Positions 16,587-25,097 of a stretch of 64,000 nucleotides of DNA are shown here, piece after piece. The notes below the pieces were generated by a model. It was given only the letters and a program-made list of their open reading frames with translations, was not told where the DNA came from and did not search any database. Origin of the DNA: a bacterium (lineage in GTDB: Bacteria > Bacillota > Clostridia > Lachnospirales > Lachnospiraceae); assembly GCA_023663725.1 (NCBI GenBank), contig JAMPGX010000018.1, forward strand, positions 1-64,000, written 5' to 3'. How positions within the stretch are numbered: the first letter of the stretch is position 1; the number at the start of each line of letters is the position of its first letter. The position numbers were made by a program, and so were the translations under genes.

Positions 16587-17639
16587 ATGATCCATTCCAC
16601 AACTAATGCGCCGCAGCAAGATCTGCAGTACGTGCAGGCCACCGGTAAAATGTCTCACACCCTGATGAATGACTATCTGTTCAAGGCCCTGCTGCAAAAA
16701 AATGAAACTGTATTGAGACACCTGATCTGTTCCCTGTTACATCTGCGCCCAGAGCAGATAGAGAGCGTGGAGATCCGCAATCCCATCCTGTTGGGCGCCG
16801 CTCTGACGGAAGACTTTGACAGCAAGACCTTCATCCTGGATGTCAATGTACTGCTGAACGATCAGACCATTGTAAACCTGGAGATGCAGGTAATCGACTA
16901 TCAGAACTGGCCGGAGAGGGCTCTGACATACCTGTGCCGCAACTTCGACCAGCTCCAGAGCGGGCAGGATTACCTGGAGGCAAAGCCCGTCATCCATATT
17001 GGATTTCTGGATTTCACACTCTTCTCAGAGTGTCCGGAATTCTACGCCACCTACAAGCTGATGAATGTGAAGAATCATCACATTTTTAGTGACAAGTTTG
17101 TGCTGAGTGTGGTAGACTTAAGGCATATAGAACTGGCAACGCAGGAGGACCGCGAGTGGCGAATTGACCACTGGGCGTCTCTTTTCAAAGCTACGAGTTG
17201 GGAGGAGCTGAAGATGTTGGCAAAGGACAGTCAGATCATGGAATCAGCGGTACAGACCATATATGAGCTCACAGCCGATGAAGCCATCCGCTATCAGTGT
17301 ACGGCGAGGGAGAAGCAGATGAAGGAGATGAATACGATCATTGCGGAGCGTGCAAAGGCGTTTAGCGAAAGGGAAGCAGCGATTCAGGCAAGAGATGCGG
17401 CATTCCAGAAGAGGGAAGAGGCATTTCAGGAGAGAGACGCGGCATTCCAGGAGAGGGAAGAGGCATTCCAGGAGAGAGACGCGGCATTCCAGGAGAGAGA
17501 TTCTGTATCTCAGAAATTAGCTCAACAGACGCAGATTCTTGACGAACAGCAACGAATTAATGCTGAGCAGGCTTGGCAATTAAAGCAACTGCAGGAGGAA
17601 CTGGAACGTCTGAAAATCCAGTCAGGCGTTGAACGTTAG
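16587..17639 (+). CDS. Rpn-family PD-(D/E)XK nuclease (putative transposase) with repeat coiled-coil tail
   Basis: 350 residues from the ATG at 16587, which has AAGGAG at proper spacing (ATG 16581 is too close to it). Residues 20-240 match the Rpn/PDDEXK_2 family: MNDYLFKALLQKN, then the nuclease core D85 (FILDVNV) and E99-x-Q101 (NLEMQV). Family members are RecA-independent recombination-promoting nucleases in E. coli, annotated elsewhere as transposases; no terminal inverted repeats flank this one. The C-terminal third is a charged coiled coil containing seven-residue tandem repeats (AAFQERD/EAFQERE). The stop codon overlaps that of the convergent LacI gene in TTAG. Confidence 0.8.
   Translation: MIHSTTNAPQQDLQYVQATGKMSHTLMNDYLFKALLQKNETVLRHLICSLLHLRPEQIESVEIRNPILLGAALTEDFDSKTFILDVNVLLNDQTIVNLEMQVIDYQNWPERALTYLCRNFDQLQSGQDYLEAKPVIHIGFLDFTLFSECPEFYATYKLMNVKNHHIFSDKFVLSVVDLRHIELATQEDREWRIDHWASLFKATSWEELKMLAKDSQIMESAVQTIYELTADEAIRYQCTAREKQMKEMNTIIAERAKAFSEREAAIQARDAAFQKREEAFQERDAAFQEREEAFQERDAAFQERDSVSQKLAQQTQILDEQQRINAEQAWQLKQLQEELERLKIQSGVER
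17380..17503 (+). repeat. 21-bp in-frame tandem repeat in the nuclease gene
   Basis: About six copies of a 21-base unit (core GCATTCCAGGAGAGAGA), encoding AAFQERD/EAFQERE alternately. The near-identity of neighbouring copies indicates recent expansion, so copy number probably varies between strains. Confidence 0.8.
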
Positions 17640-18625
17640 CTGCGAGTAGTGCCGCCATAGGCGTAAGTGACCGGCAGACACACCAGCGACGGAACCCGTG
17701 TTGAGCGCTCCTGCAGTACCATATCCACGCATGTCTCAGCGATATCTTCGAGGGGTTGGACGATTGTGGAGCAGCAATACTCAAGGTCTCCAAAATACTG
17801 TGCGCCGTCATAACCGATGATCTGCACATCCTCAGGTACACGAATTCCCATTTCTTTGAGCGAATTCAAGATTTGATGTGCCAGAGAATCTGTGACACAA
17901 AAAATACCGTCAAACTCAAGTTTTCCCTCTAACATATGTTCTTGAAGAAATTCTTCGAAAGCGCTGTAGGGCGTTCCGTCCTCCAGTATCTTGAGCGTAT
18001 AGGGAATATTCATAGACTCGCAAGCATTCACAAACCCATCCTTTCTCTTGTTAGGTTCGTTTGTCAATCTGGAACCAATCCGCATAAACGCAAGGTTTTT
18101 GCATCCATTTTCCACCAGCTTTTCTGCAGCAATGCGGCCTCCGCTATAATTGTCAGAGGAGACGCAGGGAATGTGCGCGCCGAAATATCGATCAATAGAT
18201 ACCAAAGGTACATTCTCAGAGACCTGCAGCTTTGGGTTATAGGACAGGCAGATAATCCCCTCTACTTTTTGCTGTTCTGCCAGAATGACCAATTCCTGTT
18301 CCTGCTGTGGATCATAGTCGGTAGCATAAAAAAGCATTCGATATTTGCGTCTTGTCAGCGAACGGTTAATATAGTCCACAAGCTTAGAAAAAAAAGGACT
18401 TATCAAATTTGGAACCATAACGGCGACAATGTAGGTTTGGTTGCTTTTAAGCCCTTTGGCGTAGTTGTTGACTCGGTAGTTCAGCTTGGCTACAGCTTCC
18501 TCAACACGGATGCGATAGCTCTCGCCAACCGGTATTCCGTTCATGACCTTTGATACTGTTCCCAGAGCGACTCCCGCTTCTCTGGCAACATCCTTCATTG
18601 TTGGGGTGGAGTTTTGTCGTGTCAT
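17636..18625 (-). CDS. LacI-family transcriptional regulator of the fructan locus
   Basis: 329 residues, standard LacI/GalR length. The helix-turn-helix and hinge are at residues 10-60 (MKDVAREAGVALGTVSKVMNG, then KLNYRVNNYAKGLKSNQTY). The periplasmic-binding-protein-like effector domain follows (VPNLISPFF, VSIDRYF, CVSSDNYSGG, GYDGAQY). It is divergent from the sugar transporter and GH32 operon and is the likely local repressor, responding to a fructose-derived sugar; that link is by position only. Possible half-sites TGAAACG (18727-18733) and CGTTTCA (18916-18922) lie in the shared regulatory region. A GAGG site stands rather far (15 bases) before the ATG. Confidence 0.9.
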   Translation of the reverse strand: MTRQNSTPTMKDVAREAGVALGTVSKVMNGIPVGESYRIRVEEAVAKLNYRVNNYAKGLKSNQTYIVAVMVPNLISPFFSKLVDYINRSLTRRKYRMLFYATDYDPQQEQELVILAEQQKVEGIICLSYNPKLQVSENVPLVSIDRYFGAHIPCVSSDNYSGGRIAAEKLVENGCKNLAFMRIGSRLTNEPNKRKDGFVNACESMNIPYTLKILEDGTPYSAFEEFLQEHMLEGKLEFDGIFCVTDSLAHQILNSLKEMGIRVPEDVQIIGYDGAQYFGDLEYCCSTIVQPLEDIAETCVDMVLQERSTRVPSLVCLPVTYAYGGTTRS

Positions 18626-18670
18626 ATCTATATTTGTTTACCTCACAGGATTCATGGTTGTTCTTAAAGC

Positions 18671-18699
18671 ATTATATCCTATCCTACAAATCATGTAAA
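18671..18699 (-). promoter_or_regulatory. Promoter of the LacI gene
   Basis: On the minus strand TTTACA (18699-18694), 17 bases, perfect TATAAT (18676-18671), about 45 bases before the ATG. Confidence 0.65.
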
Positions 18700-18866
18700 G
18701 AGTTTTCCACAAAACAATAAAATACATGAAACGATATTTGAATTAATTATGCCACAAAAAGACGAAAAGGAGTAATGATTGTTGGCAAACTGCATAAATA
18801 TGTAAGTGAGTTATTAAATAAAATAGACAAATTATTAATTTTATCAAAAAAATCTATAAAATCTCA

Positions 18867-18896
18867 TTGACACTTTCGCTATGACCATGCTATTAT
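18867..18896 (+). promoter_or_regulatory. Promoter of the fructan utilisation operon
   Basis: TTGACA (18867-18872), 18 bases, TATTAT (18891-18896). The sequence ATAACGTTTCAC (18913-18924), a LacI-type half-site, falls just after the expected start of transcription, where a bound repressor would block. The region 18740-18866 is very AT-rich. Confidence 0.65.
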
Positions 18897-18978
18897 TGGG
18901 GCAAGACAGAAATAACGTTTCACGGAGCGCCATTCCCGATGCAAAGGATGACGCGCGAGTATGAAGGAGGGCATTCAA

Positions 18979-19008
18979 ATGCCGAGAACATTTATTAGGC
19001 ATTTGTGA
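18979..19008 (+). other. Upstream open reading frame broken by the mobile element
   Basis: An ATG at 18979 with an excellent AAGGAGG eight bases upstream opens a nine-codon frame (MPRTFIRHL) that runs into the mobile element. If the element and one target copy are removed, the frame reads MPRTFIVERRLERE and stops a few bases past the GTG start of the first permease, over its ribosome site. This would be an arrangement for translational coupling. Confidence 0.45.
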
Positions 19009-19205
19009 AACTGTTTATTGCCAGTACCGAATTGTGCATATTGCATATTCCATAAGTAATGCCCTTTCGAACCGTCGGTACTTAGATGCCGTATTTTGGC
19101 ATCTTATGTACCGCTACGGTGAGAACGGAGCGAGAGCGTGCTTGCGTTGGAATATACAATGTGCACAATGACACTCGCATAGTAACCGAGTTTCGCAATT
19201 GTCTA
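18996..19205 (+). mobile_element. Small structured mobile element, subfamily 1, copy A
   Basis: 210 bases with ends TAGGCATTTGTGAAACT and (reverse complement) TAGACAATTGCGAAACT, flanked by the direct repeat AGAACATTTAT (18985-18995 and 19206-19216, one more T also matching). The interior folds into a 22-bp outer stem (19031-19052 with 19148-19169), an inner stem ACCGT-GGTAC/GTACC-ACGGT (19071-19081 with 19108-19120) and a variable apical hairpin. No protein is encoded. It sits between the promoter and the ribosome site of the fructan operon, so it is part of the mRNA leader. Confidence 0.85.
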
Positions 19206-19236
19206 AGAACATTTATTGTAGAAAGGAGACTTGAGC

Positions 19237-20196
19237 GTGAGTAATTCATCAACAGCGGCGGCAACCCCCAAGAAGTCCCTCGAACAGAAAAAAGCATTGC
19301 AGAGGAAATCTCTTGGAAAGCGGATTGCTAAATCATGGCAGCTTTATCTGCTGCTTTTGATCCCTATCATAATCACGATCGTGTATAAATACGGTCCAAT
19401 GTATGGTATACAGATCGCGTTTCGGGATTATAAGCCCAGACAGGGATTTTTTGGAAGTAAATGGGTAGGTTTTGACTGGTTTATCCGGTTTTTTACTGCC
19501 CCAAACTTTAAACGTATGATTATCAACACGATTAAGCTCAGCGTATTTGGACTTCTTTGGAGCTTTCCGGTTCCCATTATTCTCTCGCTGGTGATCAATC
19601 AGTTGCGATTTAAGCGTTATAAGAGAGTAGTGCAGACAATCCTTTACGCACCACATTTTATCTCAATCATGGTGGTCTGCGGTATGATCCGCATTTTCTT
19701 AAGTCCGTACGGTGGACTGATCAATCTGCTGAGTGGCGGACAGGTAGATTTTATGACAATACCGGAAGCGTTCCGCACGATCTACATATCTTCCGGCATC
19801 TGGCAGGACGCCGGCTGGGGGACGATCATCTATCTGGCGACGCTTTCCGCTGTGGATCCAGGACTCTATGAGGCGGCGAAGATAGACGGGGCATCCATGT
19901 TTCAACGGATTGTGAACATTGATCTCCCAGAGCTGTTGCCCATGATCATTCTACAGCTTATTATGAGTGCCAGCGGTATTATGAGTGTTGGATTCGAGAA
20001 GGTATTTTTGCTTCAGACAGAGTTAAATAAGGCGGCGTCGGATGTTATCGCCACCTATGTCTATCAGCAGGGTATTGTCGATCATATGTACAGCTACTCG
20101 ACGGCTATCGGTTTATTTAATACGGTCATCAATATTATTCTTTTGATTATTGTGAACAAGATAGCCAAGAAATTCGCCAATATAAGCTTTGTGTAG
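19237..20196 (+). CDS. Carbohydrate ABC transporter permease (LplB/YteP-like)
   Basis: 319 residues from GTG 19237, which has GGAG at eight bases; TTG 19231 is too close to it. Six membrane helices, with the binding-protein-dependent transport EAA motif at EAAKIDGASMFQRIVNIDLPEL, where the ATPase docks. This is the LplB branch of CUT1 sugar permeases, which works with an LplC-type partner (the next gene) and a large binding protein. No ATPase gene is present in the locus, so a shared MsmX-type ATPase encoded elsewhere is expected. The membrane domain imports the oligosaccharide released outside by the lipoprotein GH32 enzyme. Confidence 0.9.
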   Translation: MSNSSTAAATPKKSLEQKKALQRKSLGKRIAKSWQLYLLLLIPIIITIVYKYGPMYGIQIAFRDYKPRQGFFGSKWVGFDWFIRFFTAPNFKRMIINTIKLSVFGLLWSFPVPIILSLVINQLRFKRYKRVVQTILYAPHFISIMVVCGMIRIFLSPYGGLINLLSGGQVDFMTIPEAFRTIYISSGIWQDAGWGTIIYLATLSAVDPGLYEAAKIDGASMFQRIVNIDLPELLPMIILQLIMSASGIMSVGFEKVFLLQTELNKAASDVIATYVYQQGIVDHMYSYSTAIGLFNTVINIILLIIVNKIAKKFANISFV

Positions 20197-20209
20197 GAGG
20201 TGCGTCAAT

Positions 20210-21097
20210 ATGAAGATAAAAGCAAGCCGCGGTCTTTCAGACAGGGCCAGTGACATAATACTTATAGTGGTGACAGCTCTGATTCTGCTTGTGATCGCAT
20301 ATCCGCTCTATTATGTGATTATTGCCTCGGTATCCGATCCCTATGATGTGTACGCAGGCAAGACATTCCTGCTTCCCAGCCAATTTACACTTGAGGGTTA
20401 CAAGGCGGTCCTGAGCAACAGCAATCTGCTCAACGGTTTTCTGAACTCTGTGAAATACACAGTAATTGGAACTATCTTCTCGGTGGTGACAATCTATATT
20501 ACCGCTTATCCGTTGAGCTACAAGGACCTTCCGGGGCGCAAGGCAATCAGTATCTTCTTTATCATTACAATGTATTTCGGCGGAGGCCTGATTCCCACCT
20601 ATCTGGTGGTGCGCAACACTGGATTGCTTAACAATATGTGGGCGTTATTCCTCCCCGGAGGTATCGCTATGGGTAATGTCATAATTGTTCGGAACTTTTT
20701 TGAGAACAACATCCCCAAGGAGCTCGTTGAAGCGGCTCAGATTGACGGCGCGGACCATATGACGGTATTCACAAAGGTGGTGATTCCTCTGAGCCGTTCC
20801 ATCATGGCGGTAATGGTGGTGTTCTCCATGGTAGCTTATTGGAACGACTGGTTTACCGCTCTTATATACCTCAATGACGAGCAGGCTCCTTTCCCGCTGG
20901 TGTTACGGGGGATATTGATTACGACCTCAGCCATGAGCGACTTTACCAGCGGTGCAGGATACGCCGAAGCCAACCGTATTGCGGAGCTGGTAAAATTTGC
21001 GGCCATGATCATCGCGGCGGCGCCTATGCTTGCTATCTACCCCTTTGTTCAGAAGTACTTCGAACAGGGATTTATGAGCGGCGCGGTTAAGGGTTAA
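20210..21097 (+). CDS. Carbohydrate ABC transporter permease (LplC/YtcP-like)
   Basis: 295 residues, six helices, EAA loop EAAQIDGADHMTVFTKVVIPLS. The ATG at 20210 has AGGAGG nine bases upstream; the gap to the preceding stop is 13 bases. Together with the previous permease it forms the translocation pore of a CUT1 importer. The carboxy-terminal QKYFEQGFMSGAVKG is the characteristic end of this branch and touches the ATPase and binding protein in relatives. Confidence 0.9.
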   Translation: MKIKASRGLSDRASDIILIVVTALILLVIAYPLYYVIIASVSDPYDVYAGKTFLLPSQFTLEGYKAVLSNSNLLNGFLNSVKYTVIGTIFSVVTIYITAYPLSYKDLPGRKAISIFFIITMYFGGGLIPTYLVVRNTGLLNNMWALFLPGGIAMGNVIIVRNFFENNIPKELVEAAQIDGADHMTVFTKVVIPLSRSIMAVMVVFSMVAYWNDWFTALIYLNDEQAPFPLVLRGILITTSAMSDFTSGAGYAEANRIAELVKFAAMIIAAAPMLAIYPFVQKYFEQGFMSGAVKG

Positions 21098-21183
21098 GCG
21101 GATAGACAGGAACGAATTAATAAGTAGTATCTGCCGAAAGAGATAACGGAGGGCAGAGCAGGTATCTGAAAAGGAGGATCAAG

Positions 21184-22845
21184 ATGAAAAAGAGTATCTG
21201 GAAAAAAATGCTTTGTATGGGTCTTTCCACATGTGCAATAGCAACATGTCTTGCGGGGTGTGGAAATCAGTCGCAGACGCGAGGTGATGAGAACCAGACG
21301 GATTTTCTCATCGTGGGCGGTATGTCGGTTCTGAGTGCCGGTAATGACAGCAATCCGGTTCTCCAGGCGTTGGCGGAAAATGCTGGCGTAGAGATCGAAT
21401 GGGATTTGATGAGTGATTCCTTAGGGGAAAAGGTAGGTGTCCTCATCGGCGGCGATCAGCTTCCGGATGCGTTTATCGCCGTGAATTTCAGTATGAATGA
21501 TATCAATGACTATGGCGCAGATGGTACTTTCATCGACTTGACGGAGTATATCACTCCGGAGATTATGCCTAAACTCAGCACTATTCTGGAGGAGCACCCC
21601 GAGATCAGGTCTGCGATCACCATGGCAGATGGCGGCATCTATGGACTGCCCTCCGCGGATATGCTGCGTACCGGTGCGGTCAGCGATGCATATGATTACA
21701 GCATATACGCTGTTCCAGAATTCTCGATGATTAATAAGAAGTGGCTGGATGAGTTGAACCTTGATGTGCCTACCAATCTGACGGAGCTCCATGATGCTCT
21801 TGTGGCTTTCCGAGATAATGATATGGCAGCTAAGGTCTATGGTAATACTCAGGGAACCATTCCGCTGTCAACAGGCTTTGACCAGTGGTGCTGGGGGCAG
21901 GAAATCTTCTATTCCGGCTTTGGATTCACCAACTTTACCAGTGATATTTGTGCCGATCTGCTTGTAAATAGCGACGGTGATGTATATTTTGCAAGTACGA
22001 CGGATGCCTATCGGGATGCCGTAACCTATTTCCACGACTGGTATGCGGAAGGCCTGATGGATCTGGAGATGTTCTCCCAGTCCACCAATCAGCTTATCGC
22101 CAAGGCCTCCCAGGGTAGAGTTGGCGTCACTGTATGGTGGGAAAAGGAAGAAATCCTGGGCGAATATGCCGATGATTATGTCTTTTTACCGCCTCTGGAT
22201 GGTCCGGTAGGTACGAAATATGAAGGCTCTCATAATGTGAACCTCAGAGCCGGTACGGACGGTGTCACCTCCGGCAACCTGAACATCACCAGCGCCTGTG
22301 GCAATCCGGAATTGCTGCTGAGATATTTCGATCAGTGGTATGACGGGGAGACGGTTATGCAGCTCCAATATGGTCCTATCGATGTCTATTTTACAGAAAA
22401 GGATGAAAATGGCGTGTGGAAGAGTATCACGGATGAGGAGGCACAGAGTAAATTCAATCACAGCGCCGGCGAACTCAAGGGTCTCTATGAAGTGTATGGT
22501 CCCCGTCTGGTTCTTCCAGAGTACTATAATAACGTTTTCTACATGGAGGATCGGGCGACACAGCGTCTGGAGTATCTTGTGAACGATTGGTTCCCCTATG
22601 TGGAAAACAAACGGTTCTTCCCCTCCGATGCCACATTTACCAACGAGGAATTGGAGACTATCGCACGCTACAAGGCTGACTTTGTGAGTCAGATAGCAGA
22701 GAAAGAAGGCACTTGGCTCAAGAACGGCGGACCGACGGATGCCGAGTGGACTGAATATCTGGAGATGCTGAAGGACAGCTGCGGTATGGAGCGTTTACTC
22801 TCCGTATATCAGGATGCTTATAACAGATATAGCACGGCGGAATAA
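21184..22845 (+). CDS. Extracellular sugar-binding lipoprotein of the ABC importer
   Basis: 553 residues. Signal peptide with lipobox LAGC (C26), so the mature protein is lipid-anchored outside the membrane. The length and the pairing with LplB/LplC-type permeases match the LipO/family-1 solute-binding proteins for complex oligosaccharides. The AAAGGAGG-type site before the ATG at 21184 is strong. Position in the operon next to two GH32 genes suggests fructo-oligosaccharide or levan fragments as ligand; the sequence alone does not prove it. Confidence 0.88.
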   Translation: MKKSIWKKMLCMGLSTCAIATCLAGCGNQSQTRGDENQTDFLIVGGMSVLSAGNDSNPVLQALAENAGVEIEWDLMSDSLGEKVGVLIGGDQLPDAFIAVNFSMNDINDYGADGTFIDLTEYITPEIMPKLSTILEEHPEIRSAITMADGGIYGLPSADMLRTGAVSDAYDYSIYAVPEFSMINKKWLDELNLDVPTNLTELHDALVAFRDNDMAAKVYGNTQGTIPLSTGFDQWCWGQEIFYSGFGFTNFTSDICADLLVNSDGDVYFASTTDAYRDAVTYFHDWYAEGLMDLEMFSQSTNQLIAKASQGRVGVTVWWEKEEILGEYADDYVFLPPLDGPVGTKYEGSHNVNLRAGTDGVTSGNLNITSACGNPELLLRYFDQWYDGETVMQLQYGPIDVYFTEKDENGVWKSITDEEAQSKFNHSAGELKGLYEVYGPRLVLPEYYNNVFYMEDRATQRLEYLVNDWFPYVENKRFFPSDATFTNEELETIARYKADFVSQIAEKEGTWLKNGGPTDAEWTEYLEMLKDSCGMERLLSVYQDAYNRYSTAE

Positions 22846-22902
22846 GCAAGTGCTGATCAGCCAGACTCATTAGCAATGTATTGAGAGAAGAGGAGACATC
22901 TT

Positions 22903-25071
22903 ATGAATAAAATATTAAGAAAAACATTACCGCCTTTGCTGACAGTCTGTATGGCACTCGGCATCACAGCCTGCGGGGAAGATAGCGGTAAGAGCGGCAG
23001 CATAGCAGATGATATTGTCAACGGTGACTTCGAGGATGTAAGCGCGGGTTCTTGGGTCGGTTGGACCCGCCAGGATGCGGCGTTTAATTTCCGGGGTGTG
23101 GTTGACGCTGATGAGGTAAATGGCGCCCCCATTGAGAAATCAGGAAGTTACTTTTTCAGTGGCACGGCCGGAGGCAATCCGGCCATGCGGGGAACATTGA
23201 CCTCCGATGTGTTCAAGCTGGGCGGTAACGGTTTTATCACCTTTAAGATGGGAGCTGGAAAGAATACGGAGAAGGCATACGTGGAGTTCTTTGAAGAAGG
23301 GAATGATGTGGCCATTGCCAGGATTACGAATCCGGAATGCGACGGTGTATTCATCACCGATCATCTCATCACGAAGGTGGTGGATCTTTCCGCCTATGTG
23401 GGCAAAAATATCTACATAAAAGTGACAGACGAGGATGATGGCAACGACTTTTCCTATATCAACCTTGACGCTTTCAAGGTATGTACCACGGATGAGGAGG
23501 TGGCGGCAGCCAGGGCTGAGTACACACTTCAGATAGAGACTTACGGCGAGAAGCCCTTTGTGGAGGATGAGACTGCCACCGACATCGTAAATGGAGGTTT
23601 CGAGACAGGAGATCTCACGGGGTGGAAGACGCTGGAGGGCACAGCTCTGGTTCGCAGCGGAGTAGTTCCCACCAGCCAGTATTACTGGGAAGATCGCAGC
23701 GTTTACGGAGAAGGGGAGTATTATCTGGACGGCAGCAATAATGGCGCTATCGCGGAGAATCTTACCGGTGCAATCCGTTCCACGAAATTTACCCTTGCGG
23801 GAGATGGTTACATCTCCTTTATGATTGGCGCTGGCAATGGCGATTGCTACGTGGCGCTCTGTGACGGCGACACAGATGAGGAACTCATCACGGTGCGCAA
23901 TGAGTATTTTAATGATCCCTCTCTGGCGCTCACGCTTCTGCGCACTTACATGGACGCGAGCCAGTATATTGGCAAGGTGGTGTATCTCAAGGTGGTGGAT
24001 GCCAACGACGGAGGCGGTTTTGCATTCCTGAATGTGGATGATTTCCGAGTGTCCCTCACCGTTGACGAGGTAGCGGAGTTGGAGGTGCGTCAGATGGAAA
24101 AGGCGCAGGCGGAAGAATATAGCTCTGCCACCTACGATGACCTTGCCGCCATTCGCAATTATTACAACAGCTATCCCTATCCGGTGCCGCTTAATTCTCT
24201 GACCATTACCTCCTATGTGTCCAACAAGGTGGTATCCTGCGGCAGTGTGGATGTGACGACATACCTTGAAGAAGCGGCAGCCTCCTATGGCGGCAATGAA
24301 ATCAGTGATTTGGCAGTGTCGAAGGTGGTGACCGGAGATACGGAGATCACAGATGGCTTTGATGCGGTTGACATGAGCGCTCCCGGATATTATCATGTAA
24401 CATATACGGCAAGTTATGAGGGCGCTACGGCTGAAGCAACCTTCACTGTAGTTGCACAGGCTGACGACAGTACAATCGCCAACGGTGGGTTTGAGGCCGG
24501 CAATCTGGCTGGATGGACGGTTCTCACTGACGGTTGGAGCGTGGTTGACGGTCAGGCAGCCGGTGTGATCTCTGCTGAGAACTACTGGGGTGAGGCACTG
24601 CCCTACAATCAGGCCGGCGATTATCATCTGGATGGATGGAACACTGGCTTGGATGAGGGAGCAACCTGGGCGATTCAGTCCACAAACTTCACCCTCGCGG
24701 GCTCCGGCTATATCTCCGTGCGTATGGGTGGCCACGCAGCCGCGGTCCATGTGTATCTTGCTGATGGTACGGAAGTCGGATACTACAGGCAAAATCGCTT
24801 TAACGACGCCAATTTCCCCAGCGTGGGAGCAGGAGGTTCCTGGGCCGATATGGGGACCTATGTCATGGATTTGTCCGCTTATCTTGGCAAGGAGCTGTAT
24901 ATTGTTCTGGCGGATGAGCAGGCGGAAGGCTGGGCCCATGCTTTCTTTGATGAAGTGGTGACTTATTATGAGGCAGCTCCTGATTACGCGAATGAGGCGG
25001 ATGAGGTTCCCGATGGCGCCACCGGTGATCCGGTGCTGATTCCCTGGCAGCTTGCTGAAAATAATCTATAG
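22903..25071 (+). CDS. Surface lipoprotein with three carbohydrate-binding-like repeats
   Basis: 722 residues, lipobox ITAC (C24). Three homologous beta-sandwich-like modules start near residues 40, 229 and 526, each opening with NGxFExGxLxGW and ending with LSAYLGKELYI/ASQYIGKVVYL-type strands and an F/Y-L-N/D-D-F segment. This is the build of galactose-binding-like (CBM) folds. Between modules two and three (about 405-520) an Ig-like segment ends in PGYYHVTYTASYEGATAEATFTV. No catalytic motif is visible. In GH32 loci such modules usually bind fructan (for example CBM66), so a polysaccharide-capturing role is likely but inferred. The gene sits directly before the surface GH32 gene, 26 bases away. 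Confidence 0.75.
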   Translation: MNKILRKTLPPLLTVCMALGITACGEDSGKSGSIADDIVNGDFEDVSAGSWVGWTRQDAAFNFRGVVDADEVNGAPIEKSGSYFFSGTAGGNPAMRGTLTSDVFKLGGNGFITFKMGAGKNTEKAYVEFFEEGNDVAIARITNPECDGVFITDHLITKVVDLSAYVGKNIYIKVTDEDDGNDFSYINLDAFKVCTTDEEVAAARAEYTLQIETYGEKPFVEDETATDIVNGGFETGDLTGWKTLEGTALVRSGVVPTSQYYWEDRSVYGEGEYYLDGSNNGAIAENLTGAIRSTKFTLAGDGYISFMIGAGNGDCYVALCDGDTDEELITVRNEYFNDPSLALTLLRTYMDASQYIGKVVYLKVVDANDGGGFAFLNVDDFRVSLTVDEVAELEVRQMEKAQAEEYSSATYDDLAAIRNYYNSYPYPVPLNSLTITSYVSNKVVSCGSVDVTTYLEEAAASYGGNEISDLAVSKVVTGDTEITDGFDAVDMSAPGYYHVTYTASYEGATAEATFTVVAQADDSTIANGGFEAGNLAGWTVLTDGWSVVDGQAAGVISAENYWGEALPYNQAGDYHLDGWNTGLDEGATWAIQSTNFTLAGSGYISVRMGGHAAAVHVYLADGTEVGYYRQNRFNDANFPSVGAGGSWADMGTYVMDLSAYLGKELYIVLADEQAEGWAHAFFDEVVTYYEAAPDYANEADEVPDGATGDPVLIPWQLAENNL

Positions 25072-25097
25072 GCAAGGCTCAGATCAGAGGTGACGAA

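Noticed and set aside
18775-18870. Short frame (about 31 codons, MIVGKLHK...) with AAAGGAG upstream
   Set aside because: The ribosome site is only two bases from the ATG, no promoter precedes it on this strand, and it runs into the -35 box of the fructan operon promoter.
23140-24939. Very long open frame (599 codons) on the minus strand
   Set aside because: It lies entirely opposite the triple-module lipoprotein gene, which has a signal peptide, a ribosome site and repeat homology. The minus-strand translation has no domain logic and is rich in I, H and R, as expected for a shadow.
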